Made by a program: the position numbers and the translations under genes | Source of the DNA: Phyllobacteriaceae bacterium UBA1940 | GTDB taxonomy: Bacteria > Pseudomonadota > Alphaproteobacteria > Rhizobiales > Rhizobiaceae | Length of the DNA stretch: 23,547 bases | NCBI GenBank assembly: GCA_002336975.1 | Contig: DDFA01000079.1 | Location: 9,462 to 33,008 of the forward strand | Direction of reading: 5' to 3' | Notes under the pieces: model-generated | Told to the model about the DNA's origin: nothing | Databases searched by the model: none | Seen by the model: only the letters and a program-made list of their open reading frames with translations | Shown here: one piece after another, positions 15,273 to 23,547 of the stretch | How positions within the stretch are numbered: position 1 is the first letter of the stretch | Layout of the letters: the number at the start of each line of letters is the position of its first letter

Positions 15273-16172
15273 CTAATCGGCAAGCGGATGATGGTCGCGA
15301 ACCAGGCTCACCAGCCTCTCTTCCAGCACATGGGTGTAAATCTGGGTGGTGGATATGTCGGAATGTCCAAGCAATTCCTGGACGGCGCGCAGGTCGGCGC
15401 CATTTTGCAGCAGATGGCTGGCGAAGGCGTGCCGGATGACATGCGGCGACACCTTTGACGCCGACACGCCGGCCAGCGCCGCCAGGCTCTTCAGGTCGCG
15501 GGCAAACACCTGGCGCGGCAGGTAGCCGGCTTCCGACGACGACGGAAACAGCCAGGGGCTTTCGATCAGTCCGGGGTCGGAATTGCGCAGCGCCAGCCAT
15601 TGCCGCATCGCCTCGCGCGCCTTGGGCGACAGCGGCGCCATGCGTTCCTTGCCGCCCTTGCCGCGAATGATGAAGAACCGCTCGTCGCGCTGCGCCACCG
15701 TCGCCGGCAGCGACACCAGTTCGGAGACCCGCAGCCCGGTGGCGTAGAGCACCTCGATCAGCGCATGCATGCGCACCCGCGCCGGATCGCCCTTTTGCGC
15801 CTCGGCCGCCGCGACGTCGAGAATCCGGCCGGTTTCGGCCTCGCTCAAGATTTTTGGCAGGCTGCGCTGTTTTCGCGGGCTGTCCACCGGACCGGAAGGA
15901 TCGTCGCCGCGATAGCCCTCGGCATAGAGAAACTTGTAGAACTGCCGCAGCGCCGACAGTTTTCGCGCTTGGCTCGATCCGGCGAAGCCGCGCGCCGCCA
16001 CGTCGCCGACATAGGCGCGCACATCGGCCGCCGACGCCGAGGCGACGCCGTCCGGCATGTTCTGCTGCGCGTCCTCGAGGTCGCGGCGATAGGCGGCCAG
16101 CGTATTGTCGCTGGCGCCGCGCTCGGCGATCATCATTTCGAGGAAAGCCTCGACCATCGCCGCGCCGTTCAT
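15273..16172 (-). CDS. xerD: Site-specific tyrosine recombinase XerD
   Basis: A 299-residue tyrosine recombinase that resolves chromosome dimers at dif together with XerC. The N-terminal SAM-like core-binding domain covers residues 1-95 ([20 protein letters not shown]). The catalytic residues are Arg148 (ATGLRVSEL), Lys172 (RGKGGKERM), His244 and Arg247 ([12 protein letters not shown]), His270 ([16 protein letters not shown]) and the nucleophile Tyr279. The ATG at 16172 overlaps the stop of the preceding 48-residue membrane gene by four bases, indicating translational coupling. The housekeeping context beside accA and aroK, the normal length and the lack of mobile-element features argue for XerD rather than a phage integrase. 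Confidence 0.93.
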   Translation of the reverse strand: MNGAAMVEAFLEMMIAERGASDNTLAAYRRDLEDAQQNMPDGVASASAADVRAYVGDVAARGFAGSSQARKLSALRQFYKFLYAEGYRGDDPSGPVDSPRKQRSLPKILSEAETGRILDVAAAEAQKGDPARVRMHALIEVLYATGLRVSELVSLPATVAQRDERFFIIRGKGGKERMAPLSPKAREAMRQWLALRNSDPGLIESPWLFPSSSEAGYLPRQVFARDLKSLAALAGVSASKVSPHVIRHAFASHLLQNGADLRAVQELLGHSDISTTQIYTHVLEERLVSLVRDHHPLAD

Positions 16173-16315
16173 CGGTTTTCCAGCTTCTTCAGCGGCACCC
16201 GCTCCGAAATCTCGGCGGTGTTGGGCGTCACGAAGGTGGCGAGCGAGTAGATCACGCCATAGATGATGGCGCCGATGATGGCGACGACCGCCAGGAAGCG
16301 CGTGAGTGTCGGCAT
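16169..16315 (-). CDS. Small single-span membrane protein overlapping xerD
   Basis: A 48-residue open frame not seen at longer length cut-offs. It begins [20 protein letters not shown], giving one hydrophobic span at about residues 7-27. A polar tail of about 20 residues follows, with [19 protein letters not shown]. Its stop overlaps the xerD ATG by four bases (ATGA), and the codon pattern is GC3-rich like real genes nearby. It is divergent from aroK, with 171 bases between the starts. No Shine-Dalgarno is obvious. I recall a comparable short membrane protein at this position in other rhizobia but cannot name a function. Confidence 0.72.
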   Translation of the reverse strand: MPTLTRFLAVVAIIGAIIYGVIYSLATFVTPNTAEISERVPLKKLENR

Positions 16316-16486
16316 TGCGGCCCGATCCCGACCTGTTTGTCGAATGACAGCTTATGGATGCGCCACGGACGCCGATCAAGTCATACACAGCGCCGGCGAC
16401 ACGAGTCCGGCGGAGGATGACATCTCCGCCGCCTTGACGCCAAACCGCTTTTCATGTCGTTACGCGGCAATGGAGAACCGCCGACG

Positions 16487-17080
16487 ATGGACGCGATGAC
16501 GGATGCGCTTCCCGCCGTTCCCGCCGACCTGATCGAGCGGCTGGGACATCGTTCGATCGTGTTCATCGGGCTGATGGGCGCGGGCAAGACCGCGATCGGC
16601 CGCAAGGTGGCGCAGGCGCTTGGCCTGCCGTTCATCGATTCCGACCATGAGATCGAGACGGTCTCGCGCATGACCATTCCCGAACTGTTCGAGCACTACG
16701 GCGAGCCGGAGTTCCGGGCGCTGGAGGAACGGGTGATCGGACGGCTGGTCAAGGACGGGCCGCAGGTGCTGTCGACCGGCGGCGGCGCGTTCGTGAACGC
16801 CAATACCCGCGCGGCGGTGGCAGCCGACGGCGTTTCGGTGTGGCTCAAGGCCGATCTCGACACGCTGATGGCGCGGGTGGCGCGCAAGCCGAACCGGCCG
16901 CTTTTGCAAAACGCCGACCCGCGCGCGGTGATGCAAAAACTGATGAACGACCGCTATCCCACCTACGGGCTGGCCGACATCACCGTGCAGACGCGCGACG
17001 CCAGGCGCGAGGAAATCATGGCCGAGGTGATCGCCTCGATTGCGCAATGGCTGGAGAACGAGCGGCGGCATGACGACTGA
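16487..17080 (+). CDS. aroK: Shikimate kinase
   Basis: A 197-residue enzyme that phosphorylates shikimate at the 3-OH using ATP, the fifth step of the shikimate pathway. Motifs are Walker A GLMGAGKT (28-35), the shikimate-binding DSD (51-53) and Arg77 (EPEFRALEE), GGG at 98-100 within LSTGGGAF, and the lid arginines (RKPNRPLL). An N-terminal extension of about 20 residues before the first strand is normal for rhizobial AroK. The ATG at 16487 is chosen because GGAGAA lies nine bases upstream; an ATG at 16454 in frame would add 11 residues and enclose this ribosome site. The stop codon is inside aroB (11-base overlap). Confidence 0.95.
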   Translation: MDAMTDALPAVPADLIERLGHRSIVFIGLMGAGKTAIGRKVAQALGLPFIDSDHEIETVSRMTIPELFEHYGEPEFRALEERVIGRLVKDGPQVLSTGGGAFVNANTRAAVAADGVSVWLKADLDTLMARVARKPNRPLLQNADPRAVMQKLMNDRYPTYGLADITVQTRDARREEIMAEVIASIAQWLENERRHDD

Positions 17081-18212
17081 CCACAATCACGAAGGGGTCG
17101 GCCAGCCGGCGCGGGTCAAGGTGGCGCTGGGGGCGCGCGGCTACGACATCCTGATCGGGGTGGGGCTGCTGGACAAGGCGGGCGACCATGTCGCCGGCGT
17201 CCTGCCCGGCGCGCGCGTCGCGGTCGTCACCGATGTCAACGTCGCCGCCGCCCATCTCGACCGCGTCGCAGCCAGCCTCGCTTCCAACGGCGTCGACGCG
17301 CATCCGATCGTGCTGCCGGCCGGCGAAAAAACCAAGAGCTTCGAACAGTTGCAAACCGTGGTCGATGGCGTGCTCGGGGCGCGGCTGGAGCGCGGCGACG
17401 CGGTGATCGCGCTCGGCGGCGGGGTGATCGGCGACCTCGCCGGGTTTGCGGCGGGCATCGTGCGGCGCGGCATGAATTTCATCCAGATGCCGACATCCTT
17501 GCTGGCGCAGGTCGATTCGTCGGTCGGCGGCAAAACCGGCATCAACACGGCGCGCGGCAAGAACCTCGTCGGCGTGTTCCAGCAGCCGCGGCTGGTGCTG
17601 GCCGACACGGCGGCGCTCGACACGCTGCCGCCGCGCGAGTTTCGCGCCGGCTACGCAGAGGTCGCCAAATACGGGCTGATCGACCGCCCCGACTTCTTCG
17701 CGTGGCTGGAAGCCAACTGGCGCGAGGTGTTCGCCGGCGGACCGGCGCGAACCGAGGCCATCGCGGTGTCCTGCCAGTCCAAGGCCGACGTGGTGGCGCG
17801 CGACGAGTTCGAGACCGGCGACCGGGCGCTGCTCAATCTCGGTCATACGTTCGGCCATGCGCTGGAGGCGGCGGTCGGTTACGATCCCGCCCGGCTCGTG
17901 CATGGCGAGGGCGTCGCCATCGGCATGGCGCTGGCGCACCGGTTTTCGGCGCGGCTCAACCTGTGCAGCCCCGACGACGCGGTGCGCGTCGAACGCCACC
18001 TCAGAGCGGTCGGCCTGCCGACGCGCATTGCCGACGTGCCGGGCGAGATGCCGGGCGCCGAGGCGCTGCTCGGCTTCATCGGCCAGGACAAGAAGGTGTC
18101 GCGCGGCAAGCTCACCTTCATCCTCACCCGCGGCGTCGGCCAGTCGTTCATCGCCAAAGACGTGCCTGCTTCCGAAGTGCTGGCTTTCCTCGAACGGGGC
18201 CTGGTCTCATGA
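17070..18212 (+). CDS. aroB: 3-Dehydroquinate synthase
   Basis: A 380-residue NAD-dependent metalloenzyme that converts DAHP to 3-dehydroquinate, the second step of the shikimate pathway. Diagnostic segments are [18 protein letters not shown] (nucleotide loop), [30 protein letters not shown] with metal ligand Glu197, [12 protein letters not shown] with His259/His263, and [10 protein letters not shown] with His278. The ATG at 17070 overlaps the aroK 3' end by 11 bases, and its own stop overlaps the next gene by four, so the three genes are translated as a unit. The N-terminus carries a few extra residues ([11 protein letters not shown]) before the fold begins. Confidence 0.96.
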   Translation: MTTDHNHEGVGQPARVKVALGARGYDILIGVGLLDKAGDHVAGVLPGARVAVVTDVNVAAAHLDRVAASLASNGVDAHPIVLPAGEKTKSFEQLQTVVDGVLGARLERGDAVIALGGGVIGDLAGFAAGIVRRGMNFIQMPTSLLAQVDSSVGGKTGINTARGKNLVGVFQQPRLVLADTAALDTLPPREFRAGYAEVAKYGLIDRPDFFAWLEANWREVFAGGPARTEAIAVSCQSKADVVARDEFETGDRALLNLGHTFGHALEAAVGYDPARLVHGEGVAIGMALAHRFSARLNLCSPDDAVRVERHLRAVGLPTRIADVPGEMPGAEALLGFIGQDKKVSRGKLTFILTRGVGQSFIAKDVPASEVLAFLERGLVS

Positions 18213-19165
18213 CGCCGCTGCCGTGGATCGCGGTGGCGGCGGCCACGGTCGCGGTGCTGGCTGTGCTGGCGGCGCTGTTCGGCCGGTCGGTGCTGGCGCG
18301 CCTCGGTTTCGAGATCGAACGCGCCGGGCCGACTCTGTCGGCGCATGACGAACTTCGCGGCACGCTGGAGGAACTGCACCGCGAAGGCGCGGTGGTGAAG
18401 GCCGACCGCGACCGTGTCGGCGGCCTGCTCGATCTCGCCGAACTGGAAGTGTCCGACATCATGGTGCACCGGACGGCGATGCGCATGGTCGACGCGGATG
18501 CGCCGCCGGCCCAACTGGTCGCCGAAATCCTGCAAAGCCCCAATACCCGCATGCCGGTGTGGCGAGGCGCCAATGACAACATCGTCGGCGTCGTTCACGC
18601 CAAGGCGCTGCTGCGCGAGCTCAACGAACTGGGCAACGACTATTCCAGGCTCGACATCGTCAAGGTCGCGGCAAAACCCTGGTTCGTGCCCGACAGCACC
18701 AATCTGCAGGACCAGCTCAACGCGTTCCTGCGGCGCAAGGCGCACATGGCCATCGTCGTCGACGAATATGGCGAGGTGCAGGGGCTGGTGACGCTGGAAG
18801 ACATTATCGAGGAAATCGTCGGCGAGATCGCCGACGAGCACGACATCGATATCCAGGGCGTGCGCCAACAGGCCGACGGCTCGATCATCGTCGACGGCGC
18901 GGTGCCGATCCGCGACCTGAACCGGGCGCTGGACTGGAGCCTGCCCGACGACGAGGCGACGACGGTTGCCGGGCTGGTCATCCATGAATCGATGTCGATC
19001 CCCGACGAGAAGCAGGCCTTCACCTTCCACGGCAAACGCTTCACCGTGCTGAAGCGTGAGAAAAACCGCATCATGCGGCTGAGGGTCAAGGCCGTCGAGG
19101 CCGATCAGGCGCCAGCGCGCGGGGCGTTCCGCCGCCGGCCGGAGGCGGCGCGCGACGCCGGTTAG
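18209..19165 (+). CDS. HlyC/CorC-family CBS-domain protein lacking the DUF21 membrane domain
   Basis: A 318-residue protein. Residues 6-25 form a single hydrophobic span ([20 protein letters not shown]). The segment [20 protein letters not shown] matches what normally follows a DUF21/CNNM four-helix domain. A CBS pair follows (about 84-140 and 150-208, including [20 protein letters not shown]), then the CorC_HlyC domain (about 222-298). Full-length relatives after aroB are usually well over 400 residues; here the DUF21 domain is essentially missing and the protein starts just before its C-terminal boundary. The family is linked to magnesium/cobalt efflux and envelope functions. The ATG overlaps the aroB stop by four bases, and no alternative upstream exon-like frame exists because that DNA encodes AroB. 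Confidence 0.88.
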   Translation: MTPLPWIAVAAATVAVLAVLAALFGRSVLARLGFEIERAGPTLSAHDELRGTLEELHREGAVVKADRDRVGGLLDLAELEVSDIMVHRTAMRMVDADAPPAQLVAEILQSPNTRMPVWRGANDNIVGVVHAKALLRELNELGNDYSRLDIVKVAAKPWFVPDSTNLQDQLNAFLRRKAHMAIVVDEYGEVQGLVTLEDIIEEIVGEIADEHDIDIQGVRQQADGSIIVDGAVPIRDLNRALDWSLPDDEATTVAGLVIHESMSIPDEKQAFTFHGKRFTVLKREKNRIMRLRVKAVEADQAPARGAFRRRPEAARDAG

Positions 19166-19177
19166 CGCCCCGGCGCT

Positions 19178-19206
19178 GTCGCTGCTTCCAAAGCGTCGCA
19201 TTTTTG
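19178..19206 (+). terminator. Possible intrinsic terminator after the aroK-aroB-CorC operon
   Basis: A short imperfect stem (GTCGCT pairing with AGCGTCGC around GCTTCCAA) ends immediately before a run of five T, ATTTTTGG. It begins 12 bases after the CorC-like stop. The stem is weak (about five to six pairs with one mismatch), so this is tentative. Confidence 0.35.
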
Positions 19207-19236
19207 GATACATCGCCCGCAACGGAGCCAGAAATC

Positions 19237-20334
19237 ATGACAGCCGCAAACCGCCCCCAGCCGAAAACCGGCGTGATGGACATCGCCGCCTACGTGCCCG
19301 GCAAGAGCGCCGCGCCCGCCGGGGTGAAGCTGCACAAACTGTCGTCGAATGAAAATCCGCTCGGCGCGTCGCCCAAGGCGCAGGAGGCGATGCGCGCCGT
19401 CGCCGACAGGATGGAGTTCTATCCCGACGGTTCGGCGACCAGGCTGCGCGAGGCGATCGGCGAGATTTACGGGCTGAACCCGGGCAATATCATCTGCTCC
19501 AACGGTTCGGACGAAATCATCGGCCTGATCGCCCAAACCTATCTGTCGCCCGGCGACGAGGCGATCTTCACCGAGCACGGGTTCCTGGTCTACGAGATCT
19601 ATATCCGCGCGGCCGGCGCCAGGCCGGTCAAGGTCAAGGAGACAAACGCCACCGCCAATGTCGACGCGATCCTGGCGGCGGTGACGCCGAAGACGAAGAT
19701 CGTCTTCCTCGCCAATCCGAACAATCCGACCGGCACCTATATCCCGTTCGACGAGGTGCGCCGCCTGCATGCGGGGCTGCCGTCCAACGTCATCCTGATG
19801 CTCGATGCGGCCTATGCCGAATATGTGCGCCGCAACGATTACGAGGCGGGCGTGGAACTGGTCTCCAACAATGAGAACGTGGTGATGACCCGCACCTTCT
19901 CCAAGGTGCACGGCATGGGCGGCATGCGGCTCGGCTGGTGTTATGCGCCGGCCCACATCGCCGACGCGCTCAACCGCATGCGCGGTCCGTTCAACGTCAA
20001 CGCCGCGGCGATCGAGGCCGGCGTCGCCGCCATTCGCGACCGCGCCCATATCGACGCGTCGTGCAGCCACAATGAAAAATGGCTGCCCTTTGTGTCGGCC
20101 GAGCTGACCAAGCTCGGCCTGAATGTGACGCCGTCGGTCGGCAATTTCGTGCTGATCCACTTCCCCGCCGACGCGGCGCATTCGGCGGCGAAGGCCGACG
20201 AATATCTTACCGCGCGCGGCTATGTGCTGCGCCGGGTATCCGCCTACGGTTTCCCCAACGCACTGCGCATGACGATCGGAACCGAAGAGGCCAATCGCGG
20301 CGTTGTCGCGGCGCTGAAAGAATTCCTGAAATGA
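19237..20334 (+). CDS. hisC: Histidinol-phosphate / aromatic aminotransferase (HisC family)
   Basis: A 365-residue fold-type I PLP enzyme. Key elements are [13 protein letters not shown] (34-46), [22 protein letters not shown] (160-168), LDAAYAEYV with Asp190, the Schiff-base Lys223 in [10 protein letters not shown], and the phosphate-binding Arg231. HisC converts imidazole-acetol phosphate to histidinol phosphate, but many alphaproteobacterial copies next to tyrosine genes also, or mainly, transaminate prephenate, phenylpyruvate or hydroxyphenylpyruvate. Its stop overlaps the prephenate dehydrogenase start by four bases, supporting an aromatic role here (inference). The ATG at 19237 has GGAG nine bases upstream. 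Confidence 0.92.
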   Translation: MTAANRPQPKTGVMDIAAYVPGKSAAPAGVKLHKLSSNENPLGASPKAQEAMRAVADRMEFYPDGSATRLREAIGEIYGLNPGNIICSNGSDEIIGLIAQTYLSPGDEAIFTEHGFLVYEIYIRAAGARPVKVKETNATANVDAILAAVTPKTKIVFLANPNNPTGTYIPFDEVRRLHAGLPSNVILMLDAAYAEYVRRNDYEAGVELVSNNENVVMTRTFSKVHGMGGMRLGWCYAPAHIADALNRMRGPFNVNAAAIEAGVAAIRDRAHIDASCSHNEKWLPFVSAELTKLGLNVTPSVGNFVLIHFPADAAHSAAKADEYLTARGYVLRRVSAYGFPNALRMTIGTEEANRGVVAALKEFLK

Positions 20335-21275
20335 TCAGCCCGGCCAAGCCGATGTTCGACAAGATCGCGCTGATCGGCATCGGGCTGATCGGCTCGTCGC
20401 TGGCGCGCGTCATCCGGCGCGAGGGGCTGGCCGGCCATGTCTCGATCTCGACGCGCAGCCAGACGACACTGCGCCGCGCCGAGGAGCTTGGTCTGGGCGA
20501 CAGCTACACCGCCGACCCGTCGATGGCGGTCGCTGACGCCGATCTCGTCATCGTCTCGGTGCCGGTCGGCTCGTCTGGCGAGGTGGCGGCGGAGATCGCG
20601 CCGGGGCTGAAGCGTGGCGCCATCGTCACCGATGTCGGCTCCACCAAGCGGTCGGTGATCGCGCAGATGGCGCCCTACATCCCCGACGGCGTACACTTCA
20701 TCCCCGGCCATCCACTGGCCGGCACCGAAAAATCCGGCCCCGACGCCGGTTTCGCCAGCCTGTTCGAAAACCGCTGGTGCATTTTTACCCCGCTGCCCGG
20801 CACAGACCCGGCGGCGCTGGAGAAACTGTCGGCGTTCTGGCGGGCCTGCGGCTCGTATACCGACGTGATGGACGCCGACCATCACGACCGGGTGCTGGCG
20901 ATCGTCTCGCATCTGCCGCACATCATCGCCTACAACATCGTCGGCACCGCCAGCGACCTCGAAGAGGTGTCCGAGGGCGAGGTGATCAAATACGCCGCGT
21001 CGGGCTTTCGCGACTTCACCCGTCTGGCGGCGTCCGACCCGACAATGTGGCGCGACGTTTGCCTGCACAACAAGGACGCGATCCTGGAAATGCTGGCGCG
21101 GTTTTCCGAAGACCTTGCCTATCTGCAGAAGGCGATCCGCTGGGGCGACGGTGACAAACTGTTTGACCTGTTCACCCGCACCCGCGCGGTGCGCCGTTCG
21201 ATCATCGAGGCCGGCCAGGAAGTCGACGCACCCGATTTCGGCCGCCAGGTGGTGGCGCATCCGCAGACGCAGTGA
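20331..21275 (+). CDS. tyrC: Prephenate / cyclohexadienyl dehydrogenase
   Basis: A 314-residue NAD(P)-dependent TyrA-family enzyme that oxidatively decarboxylates prephenate or arogenate in tyrosine synthesis. It has an N-terminal Rossmann motif [10 protein letters not shown] (16-25), [25 protein letters not shown], the substrate-binding [12 protein letters not shown], and the helical domain with [11 protein letters not shown] and [20 protein letters not shown]. There is no chorismate mutase or ACT domain attached. I chose ATG 20331, which overlaps the hisC stop (ATGA); ATG 20352 (MFDKIALIG) would start closer to the fold. The symbol could equally be tyrA; cofactor and substrate preference cannot be read. 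Confidence 0.92.
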   Translation: MISPAKPMFDKIALIGIGLIGSSLARVIRREGLAGHVSISTRSQTTLRRAEELGLGDSYTADPSMAVADADLVIVSVPVGSSGEVAAEIAPGLKRGAIVTDVGSTKRSVIAQMAPYIPDGVHFIPGHPLAGTEKSGPDAGFASLFENRWCIFTPLPGTDPAALEKLSAFWRACGSYTDVMDADHHDRVLAIVSHLPHIIAYNIVGTASDLEEVSEGEVIKYAASGFRDFTRLAASDPTMWRDVCLHNKDAILEMLARFSEDLAYLQKAIRWGDGDKLFDLFTRTRAVRRSIIEAGQEVDAPDFGRQVVAHPQTQ

Positions 21276-21280
21276 CGCCG

Positions 21281-21311
21281 CCGGCGCGGCGCGACCCTTG
21301 CGCCGCGCCGG
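21281..21311 (+). terminator. Strong hairpin terminator-like structure after tyrC
   Basis: A perfect 12-base-pair GC stem (21281-21292 with 21300-21311) with a 7-base loop GACCCTT lies five bases after the tyrC stop and is followed by ATTTCCTTCT. The T-tract is broken, so it may be an imperfect terminator or a 3' stabiliser. Confidence 0.6.
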
Positions 21312-21325
21312 ATTTCCTTCTAGAA
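21298..21325 (+). promoter_or_regulatory. Possible promoter for the metX leader
   Basis: TTGCGC (21298-21303), 16 bases, then CTAGAA (21320-21325) is a modest promoter match. Its value is the position: transcription would begin around 21332, a few bases before the SAM-II aptamer. The -35 would overlap the hairpin that follows tyrC. Confidence 0.33.
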
Positions 21326-21336
21326 AGCAATCGATT

Positions 21337-21390
21337 CCGTGGTGATTTGGCCGGTCGGCTTGCAGCCACGTTAAACAAGTCGCTAAAGGG
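21337..21390 (+). promoter_or_regulatory. SAM-II riboswitch aptamer (metA motif) controlling metX-metW
   Basis: The sequence closely follows the SAM-II consensus: CGTGGTGATTTGG, then CGGCTTGCAGCCACG, then TTAAACAAGTCGCTAAAGGG. Stem P1 pairs 21338-21342 (CGTGG) with 21366-21370 (CCACG). The pseudoknot pairs 21344-21349 (GATTTG) with 21376-21381 (CAAGTC) with one wobble. SAM-II aptamers occur mainly in alphaproteobacteria upstream of methionine genes and bind S-adenosylmethionine, turning expression off when it is plentiful. An intrinsic terminator follows at 21408-21442 and metX starts at 21479, which fits transcriptional control. A second CGTGGC at 21392-21397 could compete for the P1 3' strand. 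Confidence 0.93.
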
Positions 21391-21407
21391 CCGTGGCGAG
21401 ACCCCCA

Positions 21408-21442
21408 CCGGCAATTGCGACGTCAGCAATGCCGGTTTTTTT
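21408..21442 (+). terminator. Intrinsic terminator, expression platform of the SAM-II riboswitch
   Basis: CCGGCAATTGC (21408-21418) pairs with GCAATGCCGG (21426-21435), leaving one bulged A, around the loop GACGTCA, and is followed at once by seven T (21436-21442). This is a canonical rho-independent terminator placed between the aptamer and metX, so read-through should decide metX-metW expression. Confidence 0.88.
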
Positions 21443-21478
21443 GTCGCCTCGGGCGGCCGCCGGCGGGAGTAGCCGTGC

Positions 21479-22648
21479 ATGAGCGCCGCGCGCGTCAAAC
21501 CCAGGAATGACCAGGCTAACGAGCCGTCCAGCCCGGTGGTGCGCTTCGGCGCCGACAAGCCGCTGCTGCTCGACGCCGGCGTCACGCTGTCGCCGTTCCA
21601 GGTGGCCTACCAGACCTATGGTGAACTCAACGCCGCGCGCTCCAACGCGGTGCTGGTGTGCCATGCGCTGACCGGCGACCAGCACGTCGCCAACGCCAAT
21701 CCGGTCACCGGCAAGCCCGGCTGGTGGGAGGTGCTGATCGGACCCGGCAAGATCATCGACACCGACAGGTTTTTCGTCATCTGCCCCAATGTGCTGGGCT
21801 CGTGCATGGGCACCACCGGCCCGGCCTCGACCAATCCGGCGACCGGCAAGGCCTACGGGCTCGACCTGCCGGTGATCACCGTGCCCGACATGGTGCGCGC
21901 CCAGGCGATGCTGGTCGACCATCTGGGCATCGACCAACTGTTTTGCGTCATCGGCGGCTCGCTTGGCGGCATGCAGGTGCTGGAATGGGCGTCGAGCTAT
22001 TCCGAGCGTGTCTTCGCCGCCCTGCCGATGGCGACCGGAACGCGCCATTCGGCGCAGAACATCGCCTTCTACGAGGCCGGCCGCCAGGCGGTGATGGCCG
22101 ATCCCGATTGGCGCGGCGGCCGCTATCTCGACGCCGGCGTGCGACCGGAAAAGGGGCTCGCGGTGGCGCGGATGATCGCCCACATCACCTATCTGTCGGA
22201 GAGCGCGCTGCACCGCAAGTTCGGCCGCAACCTGCAGGACCGATCGAAACTGACCTTCTCCTTCGACGCCGATTTCCAGGTCGAGTCCTATCTGCGCCAC
22301 CAGGGCATGACCTTCGTCGACCGTTTCGACGCCAATTCCTACCTCTATCTCAGCCGGGCGATGGATTATTTCGACATGGCCGCCGACCATGGAGGGGTGC
22401 TGTCGGATGCGTTCAAGGGGTCGAAGACGCGTTTCTGCGTCGTCTCGTTCACCAGCGACTGGCATTTCCCCACCGAAGAAAGCCGTGCGCTGGTGCATGC
22501 GCTCAACGCGTCGGGCGCGTCGGTCTCGTTTGTCGAGATCGAGACAGACAAGGGCCATGACGCCTTCCTGCTCGACGAGCCGGAACTGTTCTCGGCCGTC
22601 CGAGGCTTCGTCGATTCTGCCGCGCGGGCGAGGGGACTTCACAGATGA
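21479..22648 (+). CDS. metX: Homoserine O-acetyltransferase
   Basis: A 389-residue alpha/beta-hydrolase-fold enzyme that acylates homoserine in the first committed step of methionine synthesis. The catalytic triad is visible: nucleophile Ser161 in GGSLGGMQ, Asp327 in TSDWHFPT and His360 in KGHDAFL. Other family marks are [34 protein letters not shown] and the lid-region helix MDYFDMA. The family can use acetyl- or succinyl-CoA; acetyl is the usual call for MetX in this group but is not proven by sequence here. GGAG at 21466-21469 is nine bases before the ATG. Expression should be controlled by the SAM-II riboswitch upstream. Its stop overlaps metW by four bases. Confidence 0.95.
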   Translation: MSAARVKPRNDQANEPSSPVVRFGADKPLLLDAGVTLSPFQVAYQTYGELNAARSNAVLVCHALTGDQHVANANPVTGKPGWWEVLIGPGKIIDTDRFFVICPNVLGSCMGTTGPASTNPATGKAYGLDLPVITVPDMVRAQAMLVDHLGIDQLFCVIGGSLGGMQVLEWASSYSERVFAALPMATGTRHSAQNIAFYEAGRQAVMADPDWRGGRYLDAGVRPEKGLAVARMIAHITYLSESALHRKFGRNLQDRSKLTFSFDADFQVESYLRHQGMTFVDRFDANSYLYLSRAMDYFDMAADHGGVLSDAFKGSKTRFCVVSFTSDWHFPTEESRALVHALNASGASVSFVEIETDKGHDAFLLDEPELFSAVRGFVDSAARARGLHR

Positions 22649-23259
22649 GCGCCGATCCCAATTCCCGCATCGACCTGCAGGTCATCGCCGACCTGATCCC
22701 CGCCTCGACGCGGGTGCTCGACGTCGGCTGCGGCGACGGCGCGCTGCTCGACATGCTGGCCGGCGACAAGAAGGTCGACGGGCGCGGCGTCGAGATCTCG
22801 CAGCAGAACGTCAATATCTGCGTCTCCAAGGGCCTGTCGGTGATCCAGGGCGATGCGGACGCCGACCTCGTCTACTATCCTGACAACGGCTTCGACTTCG
22901 TCGTGCTCGCCCATACGCTGCAGGCGACCCGCAATCCGCGCGACGTGCTGAAGCAGCTGTTGCGCATCGGCGACCGCGCCATCGTCTCGATCCCGAATTT
23001 CGGCCATTGGCGGATGCGCTCGCAGCTGATGTTCAACGGGCGGATGCCGCGCACCCGGGAGCTGCCCTACACCTGGTACGACACGCCCAACATCCATTTC
23101 TGCACCATCCGCGACTTCGTCAATCTGTGCGACGAGATTGGCGCGACGGTGGAAAAGGCGCTGGCGCTCGACGGCGACGGCAACCGAATCGCGGTGTCGA
23201 TGCCGTGGTGGTTCTGGAATTTTTTCGGTCAGCAGGCGGTGTTCCAGCTGAGGCGCTAA
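22645..23259 (+). CDS. metW: Methionine biosynthesis protein MetW
   Basis: A 204-residue class I methyltransferase-like protein. The SAM-binding glycine motif VLDVGCGDG lies at residues 24-32, followed by [20 protein letters not shown] and [15 protein letters not shown]; the C-terminal half has [17 protein letters not shown] and ends in [16 protein letters not shown]. MetW is co-encoded with MetX in many proteobacteria and is thought to activate it for homoserine acylation; a methyl acceptor is not established. The ATG at 22645 overlaps the metX stop by four bases, giving strict co-translation. Confidence 0.95.
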   Translation: MSADPNSRIDLQVIADLIPASTRVLDVGCGDGALLDMLAGDKKVDGRGVEISQQNVNICVSKGLSVIQGDADADLVYYPDNGFDFVVLAHTLQATRNPRDVLKQLLRIGDRAIVSIPNFGHWRMRSQLMFNGRMPRTRELPYTWYDTPNIHFCTIRDFVNLCDEIGATVEKALALDGDGNRIAVSMPWWFWNFFGQQAVFQLRR

Positions 23260-23309
23260 AGCCTCGCGCAATGGTCGCGCGCTAACCGTGCCGCGACTGG
23301 GGTGTCGCG

Positions 23310-23547
23310 ATGGTTGCGGTCAATACCAAGCTGCTGGCGCTTGCCCGCGCGCTGAAAACCGATGCGGCGCAACGCATCATCGTGCTCGACGCCACCCGCG
23401 ACGGCGCGAAAGTGCTGCTGCAAACCGGCGAGGCGCGCCGGCCCGCCCAGCCTTCATCGCCGCCGCTTCCCGCCAGGCCGTCGCCGCAGGCGGTCGCGCG
23501 GACCATCGAGACCCAGGCCGGCCTTCGACCGGCAGGCCCCGCCTTCG
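23310..23547 (+). CDS. Unidentified protein, N-terminal part (runs off right edge)
   Basis: An open frame of 79 codons continues past the window end. The N-terminus reads MVAVNTKLLALARALKTDAA, then RIIVLDATRDGAKVLLQTGE, then a Pro/Ala-rich stretch (SSPPLPARPSPQAV). Third codon positions are strongly G/C as in neighbouring real genes. There is no signal peptide and no motif I recognise. The start has a GGGG at 23299-23302 that could act as a ribosome site, but it is in the loop of a 6-base-pair hairpin (23292-23297 with 23304-23309) that ends right at the ATG. The gene begins 50 bases after metW and might belong to the same transcript. Confidence 0.5.
   Translation, partial: MVAVNTKLLALARALKTDAAQRIIVLDATRDGAKVLLQTGEARRPAQPSSPPLPARPSPQAVARTIETQAGLRPAGPAF

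Noticed and set aside
15273..16172. Tyrosine recombinase as integrase of a mobile element
   Set aside because: Housekeeping neighbours (accA, aroK), normal XerD length, no att-like repeats and no cargo genes.
16434..16462. TTGACG (16434) as the -35 box of an aroK promoter
   Set aside because: The hexamer 17 bases downstream (TCGTTA) is a poor -10 box, so the match is not convincing.
16454..16486. Earlier ATG start for aroK
   Set aside because: The added 11 residues cover the GGAGAA ribosome site used by ATG 16487 and are not family-like.

Overview
This window looks like ordinary chromosomal DNA from a GC-rich alphaproteobacterium of the order Hyphomicrobiales/Rhizobiales, most like Mesorhizobium or a close relative. 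That placement is my inference. It rests on the cobS - J-domain - bolA order, the aroK-aroB-CorC operon divergent from a small membrane gene plus xerD, a SAM-II riboswitch ahead of metX-metW, and short interspersed palindromes of rhizobial type. I see no prophage, insertion sequence, integrase of a mobile element or CRISPR array. Nearly all of the sequence is explained by conserved genes.

Layout. Positions 1-1044 (minus) hold the start of cobS, preceded by a J-domain protein. Positions 1082-1928 (plus) hold a BolA-family gene with a good sigma-70 type promoter and a small lipocalin-like TIGR03067-type gene. Positions 1990-7814 (minus) are a complete dipeptide/oligopeptide ABC importer read in the order A-B-C-D-F, with a GC hairpin after the binding-protein gene and a palindromic repeat between B and C. 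Positions 8092-8454 (plus) encode a short exported protein extremely rich in Arg and His. Next come a minus-strand tRNA-Arg(CCU) and an M20 amidohydrolase. Positions 10005-12264 (plus) hold a D,D-carboxypeptidase and, one base later, a G3E (CobW/COG0523) GTPase with a His-rich metal-binding stretch. A cluster of three hairpins separates these from a convergent minus-strand group, 12373-16315, read as small membrane protein - xerD - accA - L,D-transpeptidase-like lipoprotein - TusA-like protein.

From 16487 to the end everything reads plus. aroK-aroB-CorC-like protein is an overlapping operon. hisC-type aminotransferase plus cyclohexadienyl/prephenate dehydrogenase is a second overlapping pair. 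metX-metW is a third, under a SAM-II riboswitch with an intrinsic terminator. A further reading frame runs off the right edge.

Shared themes are peptide use (the Dpp importer, and the M20 hydrolase nearby), cell-wall remodelling (D,D-carboxypeptidase and L,D-transpeptidase-like protein), and biosynthesis of aromatic amino acids and methionine. The points most worth a second look are the CorC-like protein that has lost its usual DUF21 membrane domain, the Arg/His-rich Tat-type exported protein, the coupling of a zinc-type GTPase to a D,D-carboxypeptidase, the metX riboswitch with a possible alternative pairing, and a 48-residue membrane protein overlapping xerD. I found no clear evidence of a wholly new multi-gene system.
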